Of a stretch of DNA of 64,000 nt, positions 36,374 to 46,608 are shown piece by piece. Source of the stretch: Desulfovibrio psychrotolerans (GTDB lineage: Bacteria; Desulfobacterota; Desulfovibrionia; Desulfovibrionales; Desulfovibrionaceae). How positions within the stretch are numbered: position 1 is the stretch's first letter; the number at the start of each line of letters is the position of its first letter. The notes under the pieces are model-generated. The model ran no database searches and was not told where the DNA came from. It saw nothing but the letters and a program-made list of their open reading frames with translations. The stretch covers positions 595,911 through 659,910 of the forward strand of contig NZ_BLVP01000001.1 in assembly GCF_013340305.1 (NCBI RefSeq), written 5' to 3'. Made by a program: the position numbers and the translations under genes.

Positions 36374-37993
36374 TTACACCTTTTTTGGAGCAAGTGCCCG
36401 CTCAACCACGGCCACCAGATGAGCAAAATCCACAGGCTTGGATATGTATTCATCCATACCTGCTTCAATAAAGCGTTCCCGGTCGCCCTTCATGGCATGG
36501 GCAGTCATGGCAATAATGGGGATGTCCCGGCGGATTTCCGGGCTTGCGGATTGCCGTATGGCACGGGTGGCCTGCACCCCGTCCATGTCCGGCATCTGAA
36601 TATCCATGAGGATGAGGTCAAACGTCTCCTTGACCATGGCTTCCAGCACGGCCACGCCGTTGCCCACGCACACCACCTCATGGCCCTGATTCTCAAAGAA
36701 GTAGACGGCAAGCTTGCGGTTGATGATGTCGTCTTCCGCCAGCAGAATGCGCAAAGGACGGCTTATCCCGCGAATAACGGGCATCCCTTCCGCCTCCTCC
36801 TCGTCTTCCTTTCCCTTGGCGTTGCGGAAACAGGCTGTAAAGGTAAAGGTGCTGCCCCTTCCCGGTTCCGTCTCAAGGTGGATATCCCCATCCATCTTGC
36901 GTGCTATCTCGCGTGAAATGGCCAGCCCCAGCCCTGCTCCGCCATACTTTTTGGTCATAAAGCTTTCCGCAAGCGAGAACGGTTCAAACACCTCCTCCAC
37001 CTTTTCCTGCGGAATGCCCACCCCTGTGTCCTGCACCACAAAGGCAAGGCACACATCCTTCTTACGCTGGCGGTGCAGCCGCACATGCACGGTCACGCCG
37101 CCCCGCTGCGTATACTTAATGGCATTGACCACAAGGTTGCTGATAACCTGCTTGAGCCTGCCCGAATCCCCGCAGACCGATTCCGGCACATTGTCGTCCA
37201 CCATGTGGTCCAGATGCAGATTCTTCCACCGGGCCTGCACATCCAGCACCTTGAGCACGTCAGCCAGACACCCGCGCACGGAAAACACAGATTCCCGCAG
37301 CACCATCTTGCCAGCCTCAATGCTGGACATATCCAGAAGATTGTTGACTATGGCCAGCAGTTCGCGCCCTGCCTGACGGACCATCTGCATATACTCTGCC
37401 TGCTCGGGCGTTGTTTCGCCTCCCAGCAGCAGATCCGTAAGCCCGATGATGCCGTTCAGCGGCGTGCGCAATTCGTGGCTCATATTGGCCAGAAACTGCG
37501 TCTTGGCCTTGCTGGCAGATTCCGCCTCATCCCGCGCCTGCTCCAGTTCGGTCGCACGCTGGGCCACCTCGGCCTCCAGCCGCTCATGATAGCTGCGCTT
37601 CTCCCGCCGGATACGTGCCAGCTCAAGAGCCTTCTGCACCACGCATTCAAGGAAGGTGAGATCGTGAATGGGCTTGGTGATGTAGTCCCACGCGCCCCGT
37701 CGCAGGGCTTCTATGACATCTTTGATGGCACCGGTTCCGGATACCACCACAAGCGGCGTTTCCGGTGCAAGAGAAGAGAGGTTGTCCAGCAGTTCCAGCC
37801 CGTCCATACCGGGCATGCGCAGGTCAAGGAGCACAAGGTCGGGGGCGTTTTCAGTGAATTCCCGCAGACCGTCTTTTCCGTTGGCGGCCTGAAGCACCTC
37901 AAACCCGCTGTCCTCAAGAAAGGCGGCAAGGCTCTCCCGGACCAGAATCTCATCGTCAATGGCCAGAATCCTTGCCTTGAACGAACGTGCCAT
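36374..37993 (-). CDS. Hybrid sensor kinase: REC-HisKA-HATPase-REC
   Basis: A 539-residue cytoplasmic protein without membrane segments. Receiver domain 1 (1-120) has phospho-acceptor D57 ([11 protein letters not shown]). A coiled coil follows, then HisKA with H173 ([15 protein letters not shown]), an HATPase domain (about 285-400; GTGVGIP and GGAGLGLAI boxes), and receiver domain 2 with Asp near 463 ([13 protein letters not shown]). It takes its input through the first receiver rather than a sensor. Its ATG is 5 bp after the stop of the single-domain response regulator gene, so these probably form one phosphorelay. Confidence 0.93.
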   Translation of the reverse strand: MARSFKARILAIDDEILVRESLAAFLEDSGFEVLQAANGKDGLREFTENAPDLVLLDLRMPGMDGLELLDNLSSLAPETPLVVVSGTGAIKDVIEALRRGAWDYITKPIHDLTFLECVVQKALELARIRREKRSYHERLEAEVAQRATELEQARDEAESASKAKTQFLANMSHELRTPLNGIIGLTDLLLGGETTPEQAEYMQMVRQAGRELLAIVNNLLDMSSIEAGKMVLRESVFSVRGCLADVLKVLDVQARWKNLHLDHMVDDNVPESVCGDSGRLKQVISNLVVNAIKYTQRGGVTVHVRLHRQRKKDVCLAFVVQDTGVGIPQEKVEEVFEPFSLAESFMTKKYGGAGLGLAISREIARKMDGDIHLETEPGRGSTFTFTACFRNAKGKEDEEEAEGMPVIRGISRPLRILLAEDDIINRKLAVYFFENQGHEVVCVGNGVAVLEAMVKETFDLILMDIQMPDMDGVQATRAIRQSASPEIRRDIPIIAMTAHAMKGDRERFIEAGMDEYISKPVDFAHLVAVVERALAPKKV

Positions 37994-37998
37994 ACGGC

Positions 37999-38385
37999 TT
38001 ACCTTTCCAGCTTGAGAATGCGGAAAATGCCTTCCACCAGATCATCCATATTCTGCAACGGCTTAATGTACACATCGTCACGCGAAATGCCGATATTCAT
38101 AAGCTCCAGGGGCAGTTTGTAGTTGGTGGACCCGGTATGGATAAGATATTTAAGCCCGGGCCGCCGCTCATGCGCCTTCACGATAAAATCGTTGCCGCTC
38201 ATGCCTGGCAGCCGCATGTCGATGATTCCCGCATGCGGGCTCACCCCGGCAAGCACTTCAAGCCCTTCTTCGCCGCTCCCTGCCGTGTGAACCACGAAAC
38301 CCTCGTCCTCAAGATAGGCCTCAAGGTTTTCGCGCACCATCTCTTCGTCATCCACGACCAGGATTACTATCGGTTCGTTTGACAT
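37999..38385 (-). CDS. Single-domain response regulator
   Basis: A 128-residue receiver domain with no output domain. The acidic pocket is VVDDEE at about 10-15, the phospho-acceptor is D56 ([11 protein letters not shown]), and the conserved Lys lies in IKPL near the end. GGGAG precedes ATG 38385. It probably works with the hybrid kinase encoded right downstream, for example as a phosphate shuttle or a protein-binding switch. Confidence 0.9.
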   Translation of the reverse strand: MSNEPIVILVVDDEEMVRENLEAYLEDEGFVVHTAGSGEEGLEVLAGVSPHAGIIDMRLPGMSGNDFIVKAHERRPGLKYLIHTGSTNYKLPLELMNIGISRDDVYIKPLQNMDDLVEGIFRILKLER

Positions 38386-38586
38386 CGGCACTCCCGGGGC
38401 TTGTCCGTTGGTCTCTGCCTCCCGACAGCCGCATACATCGCCCCGCCTCCGGCTACCCGGATTCACGGGGCTGTCATGCAAAAGCTGCGGCAAAGGGATG
38501 CATGCCCGGCGCAGGCATGCCTACCCTGTATACACTTACCATACCGTTACCTTGAAAAGTGTGCAATGCCGAACAGCAACTCCCGC

Positions 38587-38979
38587 TCACTTTGCCCGTT
38601 TTCGGATAATAACCCCTTCCCTGCGCAAGCGGCACCACAAAGGACGCGGCTCATCCGTCAGCAAAGGACGCCCCTTGGGCGTGGCAATATTGCAGCGGCG
38701 TTTGTCGGTCTGAAAGAAAAACGGACAGTCATCGCATGCACACACGCTGCCCGGCGCAGCACCAGGCGCACAGGCTCCTTCATCAGATTCCCGAACCTGT
38801 ATGCTCCCCGCCTCCAGCGGACACCAATCCGGACGCCCCGCTGCGGCTTCCTTGGGGCCAAACCCGGGCCGCTTTGCCGCAGGCGCGGCACAGAACCCGT
38901 GTTCACCCACATCGCCCGCGCCGTGCCCATCCGTCCAATACATAGGGCACTCCGCGCATGTTCCTGCAACCCATATCAT
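38587..38979 (-). CDS. Small Cys-rich protein, possible metal site
   Basis: A 130-residue soluble protein with eight or more Cys residues: CAEC near residue 8, an isolated Cys near 30, WCPLE near 52, a CACDDCPFF stretch near 80, one more in KRRCN and WCRLRREG near the C-terminus. The pattern suggests zinc or Fe-S binding. The middle is a low-complexity Ala/Gly/Pro stretch. GGAGCAGG precedes the ATG. It lies in the same direction as priA. Function unknown. Confidence 0.65.
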   Translation of the reverse strand: MIWVAGTCAECPMYWTDGHGAGDVGEHGFCAAPAAKRPGFGPKEAAAGRPDWCPLEAGSIQVRESDEGACAPGAAPGSVCACDDCPFFFQTDKRRCNIATPKGRPLLTDEPRPLWCRLRREGVIIRKRAK

Positions 38980-39050
38980 ATTCCTGCTCCTTCCCGCACG
39001 CCAATATCCGGCTTCCGATGCGGTTCTTCCGTTATGCGGAAACCCCGCCC

Positions 39051-41456
39051 CTACAACATATTCACAGGGTCAATATCCAGCCCCAGCCGCAACTGCCCGC
39101 CCCGCGGCGCAGCAGCGCGCATTTCGTGAAACACCGCCCGTATGCCCGGCCATTCCGGCCCCTTGAGAGCCCACTGAAACCGCTTGCGTCCCCGGAGCAA
39201 GGCAAGGGGCGACGGGGTATGCCCCAGCACCATCACACCATGCGCCCGCCCGCGCTCCCGCGCCAGGGCGGTAAGCTGCTCCACATACGCCATGCCCTTG
39301 TCCCAGTCTGCGGGAAAACTGGCCCGTACCAGCGCAAGTTTGACAAAAGGCGGATACCGCCGTCGTTCACGGCGACGTATCTCTTCATCGAAAAAACCCT
39401 CGTAATCTGCGGCGCGCACAAACTGCCAGCAGTAATGGGCCGGATCCCGCGTCTGAATGAACACGCGTCCCGGCTTCTCACCCCGCCCCGCGCGACCCGA
39501 TGCCTGCACCAGCAGTTGAAACGTCCGTTCGGCCGCACGGTAGTCGGGCAGATTCAATCCCAGATCACCGTCCGCCACAATGGCCAGCGTAACTTCCGGA
39601 AAATGGTGCCCCTTAGAGAGCATCTGCGTGCCCACCAGCACCTGCGCCTCGCCCCGGGCAAAGCTGTCCAGAATGGCTTCCATGCGGCCCGGGCGGCGGG
39701 TGGAATCCCTGTCCAGACGCAGCACCCGGCTGCCCGGAGGCAACAGATGGGCAAGGCTCTCCTCCAGCTTCTCGGTTCCCTCTCCCATGGGCAGAAAATG
39801 CAGCCCCCGACACGCCTCGCACGGGGCCGGGTAGGGGACGGAATGTCCGCAATAGTGGCACACAAGCCGTTCACGCCCCTTGTGGTAGGTCAGGCCTATC
39901 TCGCACTGTGGGCAACGCGCCACGGCACCGCAGTCCAGACAATACATCAGGGGAGCATACCCGCGGCGGTTCAGCAGAATAACGGCCTGCTCCCCGCGTT
40001 CCACCACCTCTCTGAGGGCCTGCAGGCTTTGGGGCGCAAGCAGGCTCTCTGCGGTGGAAAGCCCCTTGATGTCCACCAGCTCCACATCAGGCAGCGTGCC
40101 GCCTCCCACCCGGTCAGACAGGCGGGCCACGGGAATATGCCCGGACCGTGCGGCATGAAAGGTCTTCACATCGGGCGTGGCGGAACCGAGCACAAGCAGG
40201 CCCCGCACCTGCTGCATCCGGAAATGCGCCACCTCTTTGGCCTGATAGACCATGCCCTCATCCTGCTTGAACGAGGCATCATGCTCCTCGTCCAGCACAA
40301 TGGTCCCAAGAGCAGGCACGGGCAAAAACAGCGCCGAACGCGTTCCCACCACAAGGCACGGCTCAGTGCGCGCGGCAATGGCTCTGAATGTCCGCTCCCG
40401 TTCACCGGGGGATTGGTAGCCATGGAACAGAAAAATATCCTGCCCGCCGCAAACGGTGCGGGCGGCCCGGTGCAGCTTGCAGGCCAGTGCCACCTCCGGC
40501 GCAAGCAGCATGACGGAACGCCCCTGCCGCAGAGTGTGCGCGGCAAGCTCCAGATACACGGCAGTCTTGCCGCTTCCGGTAATGCCGTAAAGAAGACGGG
40601 TCTCCGGGTGCGGTGCATCCAGTGCCGCCGCAAACTCATCCGCCGCTCCGCGCTGCGCGGGCGTAAGCACATACCCGCCACCATGGCCGTTACCGTCCGC
40701 AAGCTCCGCCACGCACGCAGGGCCGCTTTCTCCGCCCGCTCCTGCGTCATCGTCCTCCGGCGCACATGCGCATACGGCCTGCGGCGGCCCCACAGCCACA
40801 AGGCCCCGCTCCGCCAGCGTGCCCAGCACCGCTGCACAGGAAGCACCAAAGGCCCCCGTAACCACGCTGCGCGGCACCGCCCCCTTTTCCCAAAGATATT
40901 CCAGCAACTCAATCTGCCGCTTGGCAGAGGGACGCACAGGCCACGGCGGGTCCTTGGTCACCACACACACCTCGCTGGCATCGGCGTCAAAAGCGGCATC
41001 CAGCATTTCCAGCTGTCCCCCTGTCCACGCCTCGCCAAGCACACGCCGTTCCGCCTCGCCCATCCTGCCCACGTCCTTAAGCTGCAAGGTGCGCGGCTTT
41101 CCCTCGCCGAACAGACGCAGCCGCACGCGCGAGGTACGCAGCCCGGCAGGAAGCAGGCTGCCCAGCACATCGCCCGGAGAGGCAAGATGCCGCACGGCCA
41201 GTTGCCGCACCATCTCCAGATAATCCGGCGTCAGCAACGGCATGCGCTCAAGCGGCCACAGCGCCTCTTTCACCTCCACCCCCTCCGGCGCGGCAGGCGC
41301 ATCGGCATCCAGCACCACGCCCACCCGCAAGCCACCGGCCTTGCCCAGCGGCACGGCCACACGCATACCCGGCTGCCACGCAAAGACGGGCAGCCACGAG
41401 GGCGCGGCATAGTGCAACGTAACATACGGCGGGCTGAGAAGGGCAACGGAAAGCAT
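39051..41456 (-). CDS. priA: Primosomal protein N' (replication restart helicase)
   Basis: An 801-residue helicase. The N-terminal DNA-binding part starts VALLSPPYVTLHYAAP. Walker A is GITGSGKTAVY and the DEAH-like box is VLDEEHDASFK. A zinc region with paired Cys follows (YCLDCG, CPQC, CHYCG, CEAC), and the late helicase motifs are QMLSKGHHFPEVTLA and QVSGRAGRG-like (QASGRAGRGEKPG). It restarts stalled forks. The start is 41456 (AAGGA upstream) or 41477 (AGGA upstream); the galU terminator lies just before both, so longer starts are unlikely. Confidence 0.95.
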   Translation of the reverse strand: MLSVALLSPPYVTLHYAAPSWLPVFAWQPGMRVAVPLGKAGGLRVGVVLDADAPAAPEGVEVKEALWPLERMPLLTPDYLEMVRQLAVRHLASPGDVLGSLLPAGLRTSRVRLRLFGEGKPRTLQLKDVGRMGEAERRVLGEAWTGGQLEMLDAAFDADASEVCVVTKDPPWPVRPSAKRQIELLEYLWEKGAVPRSVVTGAFGASCAAVLGTLAERGLVAVGPPQAVCACAPEDDDAGAGGESGPACVAELADGNGHGGGYVLTPAQRGAADEFAAALDAPHPETRLLYGITGSGKTAVYLELAAHTLRQGRSVMLLAPEVALACKLHRAARTVCGGQDIFLFHGYQSPGERERTFRAIAARTEPCLVVGTRSALFLPVPALGTIVLDEEHDASFKQDEGMVYQAKEVAHFRMQQVRGLLVLGSATPDVKTFHAARSGHIPVARLSDRVGGGTLPDVELVDIKGLSTAESLLAPQSLQALREVVERGEQAVILLNRRGYAPLMYCLDCGAVARCPQCEIGLTYHKGRERLVCHYCGHSVPYPAPCEACRGLHFLPMGEGTEKLEESLAHLLPPGSRVLRLDRDSTRRPGRMEAILDSFARGEAQVLVGTQMLSKGHHFPEVTLAIVADGDLGLNLPDYRAAERTFQLLVQASGRAGRGEKPGRVFIQTRDPAHYCWQFVRAADYEGFFDEEIRRRERRRYPPFVKLALVRASFPADWDKGMAYVEQLTALARERGRAHGVMVLGHTPSPLALLRGRKRFQWALKGPEWPGIRAVFHEMRAAAPRGGQLRLGLDIDPVNML

Positions 41457-41502
41457 GGGCGGAGTCCTTACAGGCATGGTGCGTCCTGTCTGCACATTCG
41501 AC

Positions 41503-41534
41503 AAAAAAATCCGGGCGGTCCGTGCAGACCGCCC
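41503..41534 (-). terminator. Terminator after galU
   Basis: GGGCGGTC (41513-41520) pairs with GACCGCCC (41527-41534), followed on the minus strand by GGA and seven T. It ends the ftsH-galU block before priA. Confidence 0.92.
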
Positions 41535-41624
41535 AGTCATTTCACTCGTTGCCGATCCTGCCGGCCTGCGGACCGCATCCGGTCCGGAACAGACGATACC
41601 GCAGGCGCGGAACCGCACGGCGCA

Positions 41625-42497
41625 TCAGCACTTCCACGGAAGCAACGGCTTGAGGTGCTTGACAAGGTCGTCCCGAATTTCCTCGTCCTGCAACGCAAAG
41701 TAAATGTTGGCAGTGAGATACTCCACCCAGTCACCCACGTCGAACCGCATACCGCGCATCTTCACCGCCAGCAGTCCGCGTCCGGAGGCAAGGGTGGAAA
41801 GCGCATCGGTAAGCTGAATCTCCCCGCCCGCTCCCGGAGCCGTTTTCTCCAGCGCAGGAAAGATGTCCTGCGTAAGCACGTAGCGTCCCACAATGGCAAG
41901 ACGGGAAGGTGCCTTGTTGGCGGCAGGCTTTTCCACCAGACTGGTCACACGGTATGTGCCGGGAGAAATCTCGTCGCCCGCCACAATACCATAGCGGCTC
42001 ACCTTGTCCGGCTCCACCTCCATAACGCCCACAACAGGCAGTCTCTCGGCTACAGCCACGTCCATAAGCTGCCGCAGGCCCGGCTCCATGCCGAACATAA
42101 GGTCATCACCCACCATAACCCCGAACGCTTCCTCGCTGACCACATGCTTGGCGCACAGCACCGCATGCCCCAGTCCGAGCTGCTGCTTCTGGCGAATGGA
42201 GATTATGTTGACCATGTTCGCCACTTCGCGGATGACATCCAGCATGGGCTTTTTGCCCGCGCGTTCCAGAATCGACTCAAGCTGCAGGTTGTGGTCGAAG
42301 TGGTCCTCTATGATCTTCTTATCGCGGTTGGTCACAAACACTACATCGCTCATGCCGGAGCGCATGGCTTCTTCCACCACGTACTGCACGGCCGGCTTGT
42401 TGTAGACCGGCAGCATTTCCTTGGGAATATTCTTTGTCGCAGGCAGGGACCGGGTACCCCACCCTGCAACGGGAATCACGACCTTACGGATGTTCAT
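41625..42497 (-). CDS. galU: UTP-glucose-1-phosphate uridylyltransferase
   Basis: A 290-residue nucleotidyltransferase that makes UDP-glucose for surface glycans. The N-terminal motif is VVIPVAGWGTRSLPATKNIP followed by KEMLPVYNKPAVQYVVEEA, the uridine-binding signature. GVMVGDDLMFG and LVEKPAANKAPS mark the active site. AAGGAG lies 8 bp before the ATG. It is the last gene of the block and links glmM-type sugar phosphates to envelope synthesis. The nearby glycosyltransferases could use its product. Confidence 0.96.
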   Translation of the reverse strand: MNIRKVVIPVAGWGTRSLPATKNIPKEMLPVYNKPAVQYVVEEAMRSGMSDVVFVTNRDKKIIEDHFDHNLQLESILERAGKKPMLDVIREVANMVNIISIRQKQQLGLGHAVLCAKHVVSEEAFGVMVGDDLMFGMEPGLRQLMDVAVAERLPVVGVMEVEPDKVSRYGIVAGDEISPGTYRVTSLVEKPAANKAPSRLAIVGRYVLTQDIFPALEKTAPGAGGEIQLTDALSTLASGRGLLAVKMRGMRFDVGDWVEYLTANIYFALQDEEIRDDLVKHLKPLLPWKC

Positions 42498-42537
42498 GCC
42501 CAGTGCTCCTTTGCGGTTGTAGTGCTGAAACTCCCGT

Positions 42538-43890
42538 CTACTTCAGATGCGTCTGAACAGCCTCGGCAAGATATTCTGTGAGCCGGCGAACCTGCTCCTC
42601 GTCCTCGCCCTCCACCATCACGCGGCACACAGCCTCCGTGCCGGAATAGCGCAGCAACACGCGCCCCCGCGTGCCCAGCTCGTTCTCCACCTTCCTTCTT
42701 GCTTCCACCACTTCGGGGCAGTCGTCAAAAGGAATCTTCCGGCGCACATGCACATTCACAAGCTGCTGCGGGAAGGGCTGGAGCAAGCCCGCCAGTTCGG
42801 AAAGCGGCCTGTCTTTCTGTTTCATGATACGTAAAAGTTGCAGGGCCGCAAGCAGACCGTCTCCGGTTGTGCCGTATTGCGAAAAAATAAGATGCCCGGA
42901 CTGTTCCCCGCCCATGGTCGCGCCTTCCCTGCGCATGGCTTCCACCACGTGCCGGTCGCCCACGGGGGTGCGCACAAGACGCCCGCCGCGCTCGTTCATG
43001 AACACTTCCAGCGCCATGTTGCTCATCACCGTTGCCACCAGCGTGTTCCCCGGCAGCACACCGCGCTCCATCATATCCTGCGCGCAGATGGCCATAATCT
43101 GGTCACCGTCCAGCACGTGCCCCTTCTCGTCCACAACGATAAGGCGGTCCGCATCGCCGTCCAGCGCAAGACCTATATCAGCACCATGGGCAAGCACCCG
43201 CTCCGCCGCAACGCCCGGATACAGCGACCCGCACTGCTGGTTGATATTCAGCCCGTCCGGGGAAACGCCTATCTTCACCACATCAGCCCCCAGCTCTTCC
43301 AGAGCCAGCGGTGCCACGCGGTAGTTGGCTCCGTGGGCGCAGTCCAGCACAACACGCAGGCCGTCCAGCGTCAGGTCGGTGGGGAAGCTGTTCTTCAGAT
43401 AAACAATGTACCGGCCGGGAGCGTCCTCTATGCGGTAGGCCCTGCCCACGTTCTCCGGGGCAGGATAGTTCCAAGCATATTCGGGGTTCAGCACCATCTC
43501 GGTTATGGCGTCCTCTGCCTCATCCGCCAGCTTAAAGCCCGCGCTGTCAAAGAACTTTATGCCGTTGTCCATAAACGGATTGTGCGAGGCAGAAATAACC
43601 ACCCCAAGGTCCGCGCGCATATTGCGGGTAAGAAAGGCAATGGCAGGAGTAGGCAGCGGCCCCACAAGAAACACGTCCATGCCCGAGGCGCACAACCCGG
43701 ACGTAAGGGCCGTTTCAAAAATATAACCGGAAAGGCGCGTGTCCTTGCCTATAACCACCCTGTGGCGGCGCTTGCCGTTCCGAAAAAAAGTCCCCGCTGC
43801 CAGCCCCAGACGCAGGGCCACATCGGGAACCATAGGATATATATTCACCTGCCCGCGCAGGCCGTCGGTACCGAAGAGTCGTTTTCCCAT
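42538..43890 (-). CDS. glmM: Phosphoglucosamine mutase
   Basis: A 450-residue phosphohexomutase that turns glucosamine 6-phosphate into the 1-phosphate for UDP-GlcNAc. The N-terminal LFGTDGLRG stretch, active Ser102 in VISASHNP, metal-binding DGDADR and the sugar-binding GGEQSGH motif are all present, as is the phosphate-binding RYSGTE near the end. GAGG lies before the ATG. It follows cdaA-cdaR; in Firmicutes GlmM binds and inhibits CdaA, and the same order here suggests similar control. Confidence 0.97.
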   Translation of the reverse strand: MGKRLFGTDGLRGQVNIYPMVPDVALRLGLAAGTFFRNGKRRHRVVIGKDTRLSGYIFETALTSGLCASGMDVFLVGPLPTPAIAFLTRNMRADLGVVISASHNPFMDNGIKFFDSAGFKLADEAEDAITEMVLNPEYAWNYPAPENVGRAYRIEDAPGRYIVYLKNSFPTDLTLDGLRVVLDCAHGANYRVAPLALEELGADVVKIGVSPDGLNINQQCGSLYPGVAAERVLAHGADIGLALDGDADRLIVVDEKGHVLDGDQIMAICAQDMMERGVLPGNTLVATVMSNMALEVFMNERGGRLVRTPVGDRHVVEAMRREGATMGGEQSGHLIFSQYGTTGDGLLAALQLLRIMKQKDRPLSELAGLLQPFPQQLVNVHVRRKIPFDDCPEVVEARRKVENELGTRGRVLLRYSGTEAVCRVMVEGEDEEQVRRLTEYLAEAVQTHLK

Positions 43891-43957
43891 CAGTCATCCT
43901 CATGCACATTGGAATAGCCGGGCGGAACCTGCTCCGCCACGGCGCGGAAGCAATACG

Positions 43958-44860
43958 CTATCTCTCCCGGATTGTCACGGACAGGGTGCTCGGCGTTGCA
44001 GACCGCATCCACACGCCCTCCGGCAGATGCACACGGTAGGGAAGGGAATGCGTCCCCGGTTCCAGATTCTCCGGCACCTCAAGTGCCGCCTGCACGGATT
44101 CCAAAAGTTCGGCATCAGTGCTTCTGGATTCAGGAAGCTCAAGCTGCAACGTCACCCTGCGGGTTTTGGCCTTTACCTCCAAAGATTCAGGGGCCGTAAT
44201 CTCCACCGTGCGCACCACTTCACGGCGCACGGTCTTCAAACTGAGAACAAAGGCCACCTGCACCCTCGGCGGAATCGCCTCCAGCCCTTCAGGCACGTTC
44301 ACAATACCGGGCACCTCCACCACGCCGGGCTCAGTCACGTCCGGCACGGTTGCCACAACCTCAACCCCCTCCACCTGCAAAAGCAGTGAAGAAGGCCCCC
44401 GCACAGAAACCGCCCCCGGAGCGGCAGTGGTTCCTGTCACCTTCATGTCTGTTGCGGGCGAACCGACAACCTGCACGCTCACAGGCACATCACGGCTTTC
44501 TATGCTGTCCACGTTCAGCGTCAGGCGCGAGGGACGAACCTCCACCACCTCATAGGCACTGCCCAGAGGCACTCTTTCCGGCTGAACGGGAATAATGTTC
44601 ACTCCCGGCGTAAGGGCAGAAAGGTCCAGCGAATAGGCAAGCTGCCTGTCCGTTATGCCCCGCAGCAACCCCTTGGGCGCGCGGACGCGCACGTCCACAG
44701 TGGGTTCCAGCCCCTGCATGACGATCAGGTTGGGCGGCATGCCCTTCATTTCAATACGCATCTTGGCCCACGCCTCCACCTCTTCACGGCCCGAAACCAT
44801 GAACCAGAGGGTGCATGCCATAAGCAGCGCGAGAAGAAAAAATTGCCAATTCGCGCGCAT
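43958..44860 (-). CDS. cdaR: YbbR-domain protein, CdaA regulator-like
   Basis: A 300-residue protein with one N-terminal membrane segment (about 5-22) and several YbbR repeats facing the periplasm; a typical one includes ALTPGVNIIPVQPERVPLG. In Firmicutes, CdaR tunes the diadenylate cyclase CdaA. The gene starts 2 bp after cdaA with GGAG 8 bp before the ATG, and glmM follows, so the cdaA-cdaR-glmM order is intact. The exact effect in this group is inferred. Confidence 0.88.
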   Translation of the reverse strand: MRANWQFFLLALLMACTLWFMVSGREEVEAWAKMRIEMKGMPPNLIVMQGLEPTVDVRVRAPKGLLRGITDRQLAYSLDLSALTPGVNIIPVQPERVPLGSAYEVVEVRPSRLTLNVDSIESRDVPVSVQVVGSPATDMKVTGTTAAPGAVSVRGPSSLLLQVEGVEVVATVPDVTEPGVVEVPGIVNVPEGLEAIPPRVQVAFVLSLKTVRREVVRTVEITAPESLEVKAKTRRVTLQLELPESRSTDAELLESVQAALEVPENLEPGTHSLPYRVHLPEGVWMRSATPSTLSVTIRER

Positions 44861-44862
44861 AG

Positions 44863-45612
44863 CTATCGCTCCAGTGCATTGCGCAGAACGCGCTTGAGCC
44901 GGGTGGCGTCAAGCGCCGTGGTCAGCCTTCCGGCTATGGAAACCGTCACAGCTCCCCGCTCCTCGGAAACCACAATGGCCACCGCATCGGTTTCTTCCGT
45001 AATACCCATGGCCGCCCTGTGCCGTGTGCCGTATTCCGGCCTGTCCTGCGGCGCAACGGCCAGAGGCAGAATACAGCCTGCCGCACTCAGCCTGCCGCCA
45101 CGCAGCACCACCGCGCCGTCATGCAGCGGGGTGGAGGTCTGGAACACGGATATGAGAAGCTCCTTCGTCACCTTGGCATCCAGCGGAACGCCGCGCTCCA
45201 CGGTATCCCCCAGGGGCACGTTGCGTTCCAGCACTATAAGCGCCCCTACGCGCCGCTGGGCAAGGCTGAGCACAGCTCCCACCACTTCGTTGAGCAAATC
45301 GTCCTCCACCACCTGCTTACGCCAGAACCCCCTCGCCCCCATTTCCGTCAGGGCGCGGCGTATATCGCGGTTGAAGAGGATGATGATAACCAGAAAGATG
45401 GAGCCAAGAAAATTACCGAGCAGCCAGTGCAGGGTATACAGCCCCACCTCCTCGGCCACAAAATAGACAACCAGCACAAGCAGCAGGCCGTAGATGGAAG
45501 CCACGGCGCGCGTGCCCTTCACCATGAGTATGATGCGGTAGAAAAGCAGCGTGACCAGCGCGACATCCACCATGTCGCGCCATCCGACGCTTATATTGCC
45601 GATTTGCAGCAT
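44863..45612 (-). CDS. cdaA: Diadenylate cyclase CdaA (c-di-AMP synthesis)
   Basis: A 249-residue membrane enzyme that makes c-di-AMP from two ATP. Three membrane segments (about 14-30, 38-56, 62-80) precede the DAC domain. The catalytic signatures are D165-G-A (STPLHDGAVVLRGG) and R197-H-R (EYGTRHRAAMG). ATG 45612 gives the standard length; its ribosome binding site is weak (GGAG 12 bp away). It is made with CdaR and GlmM, which regulate it elsewhere. Confidence 0.95.
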   Translation of the reverse strand: MLQIGNISVGWRDMVDVALVTLLFYRIILMVKGTRAVASIYGLLLVLVVYFVAEEVGLYTLHWLLGNFLGSIFLVIIILFNRDIRRALTEMGARGFWRKQVVEDDLLNEVVGAVLSLAQRRVGALIVLERNVPLGDTVERGVPLDAKVTKELLISVFQTSTPLHDGAVVLRGGRLSAAGCILPLAVAPQDRPEYGTRHRAAMGITEETDAVAIVVSEERGAVTVSIAGRLTTALDATRLKRVLRNALER

Positions 45613-45741
45613 GCCCGTGGGTGCTCCATACGTTCCGGGCCGGACGGCCGCAGCCTTCCCGCCCCTGTTCCTGCACACTGCCTTTGCCGCAAACGCATAC
45701 GCCTGCGGCCGAAGCCTCCGCTTCCCTTCACTCCATGGCGG

Positions 45742-46608
45742 TTACGCAACCCGTGGCGCCAGCGCCTCCGCCACCCGCAGGGTCTGCACCGTCAGGGCCA
45801 CATCGTGTACCCGGTGCGCAAACACCCCGCGAGATGCCAGAATGGCCGTGGCCGCCTGCGTGGCATTCTGCCGTTGCCCGGGCGGGGCATCACACAGCGC
45901 GCCGAACATGGATTTATTGGAAACCGCCGCCATAAGGGGCAGCCCCAACTGCGCAAACCTGTCCATACTGCGCAAAATTGCGAGATTATGTTCCAGCGTC
46001 TTGCCGAACCCTATACCGGGGTCCAGCAGTATGCGCGCCTCCGGCATTCCCGCTGAGGTCAATTCTTTCAGCTTTTTCTCGAAAAAGTCCAGAATTTCCT
46101 CCACCACATCCTCATATTCCGGAGCCTTCTGCATATCCTCCGGCCTGCCCTTGCTGTGCATGAGCACATAGCCGGGCCTGTACTGCCCAAGCACATCCAG
46201 CAGTTGCGGGTCAAAAGCGCAGGCGGAAACATCATTTATGATATCCGCTCCGGCATCCAGTGCGGCAGCCGCCGTGCGCGCCTTATAGGTATCCACGGAA
46301 ACAGCCCACGGCATGCCGTTGCCGCATCGCAGCCCGTTCAACCCGCGTACGACGGGAATCACCCGCTCCAGCTCCTCTTCCGGCGGCACAGGCTCGGCAA
46401 AGGGCCGGGTGGATTCACCCCCCACGTCCAGCACGTGCGCCCCCTCCCCCGCAAGCACTGCGGCATGGGCAAGGGCGGCATCCGTGTTTGCATACTGGCC
46501 ACCGTCATGAAAGGAATCCGGCGTCACATTCAAAATACCGAATATAAGAAAGGGGGCAGGGCCCAAAGACCTGCCCCCCCGGATTTCCCAGTGTACCGGA
46601 GCAAGCAT
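45742..46608 (-). CDS. folP: Dihydropteroate synthase
   Basis: A 288-residue TIM-barrel enzyme of folate synthesis. The signatures are GILNVTPDSFHDGG, HVLDVGGESTRPF, then SVDTYKARTAAAAL and IINDVSACAFD, LDPGIGFGKT and the late HRVHDV. It joins p-aminobenzoate with the pterin diphosphate. The ATG at 46608 shares bases with the ftsH stop (TGATG), so translation is coupled. A GTG at 46614 in frame is a less likely alternative. Confidence 0.96.
   Translation of the reverse strand: MLAPVHWEIRGGRSLGPAPFLIFGILNVTPDSFHDGGQYANTDAALAHAAVLAGEGAHVLDVGGESTRPFAEPVPPEEELERVIPVVRGLNGLRCGNGMPWAVSVDTYKARTAAAALDAGADIINDVSACAFDPQLLDVLGQYRPGYVLMHSKGRPEDMQKAPEYEDVVEEILDFFEKKLKELTSAGMPEARILLDPGIGFGKTLEHNLAILRSMDRFAQLGLPLMAAVSNKSMFGALCDAPPGQRQNATQAATAILASRGVFAHRVHDVALTVQTLRVAEALAPRVA

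Noticed and set aside
38958..42581. Plus-strand open frame of 1207 codons opposite priA and galU
   Set aside because: It is antisense to two genes with clear families, has no ribosome binding site and a composition (Arg, His, Gln-rich) typical of shadow frames in GC-rich DNA.
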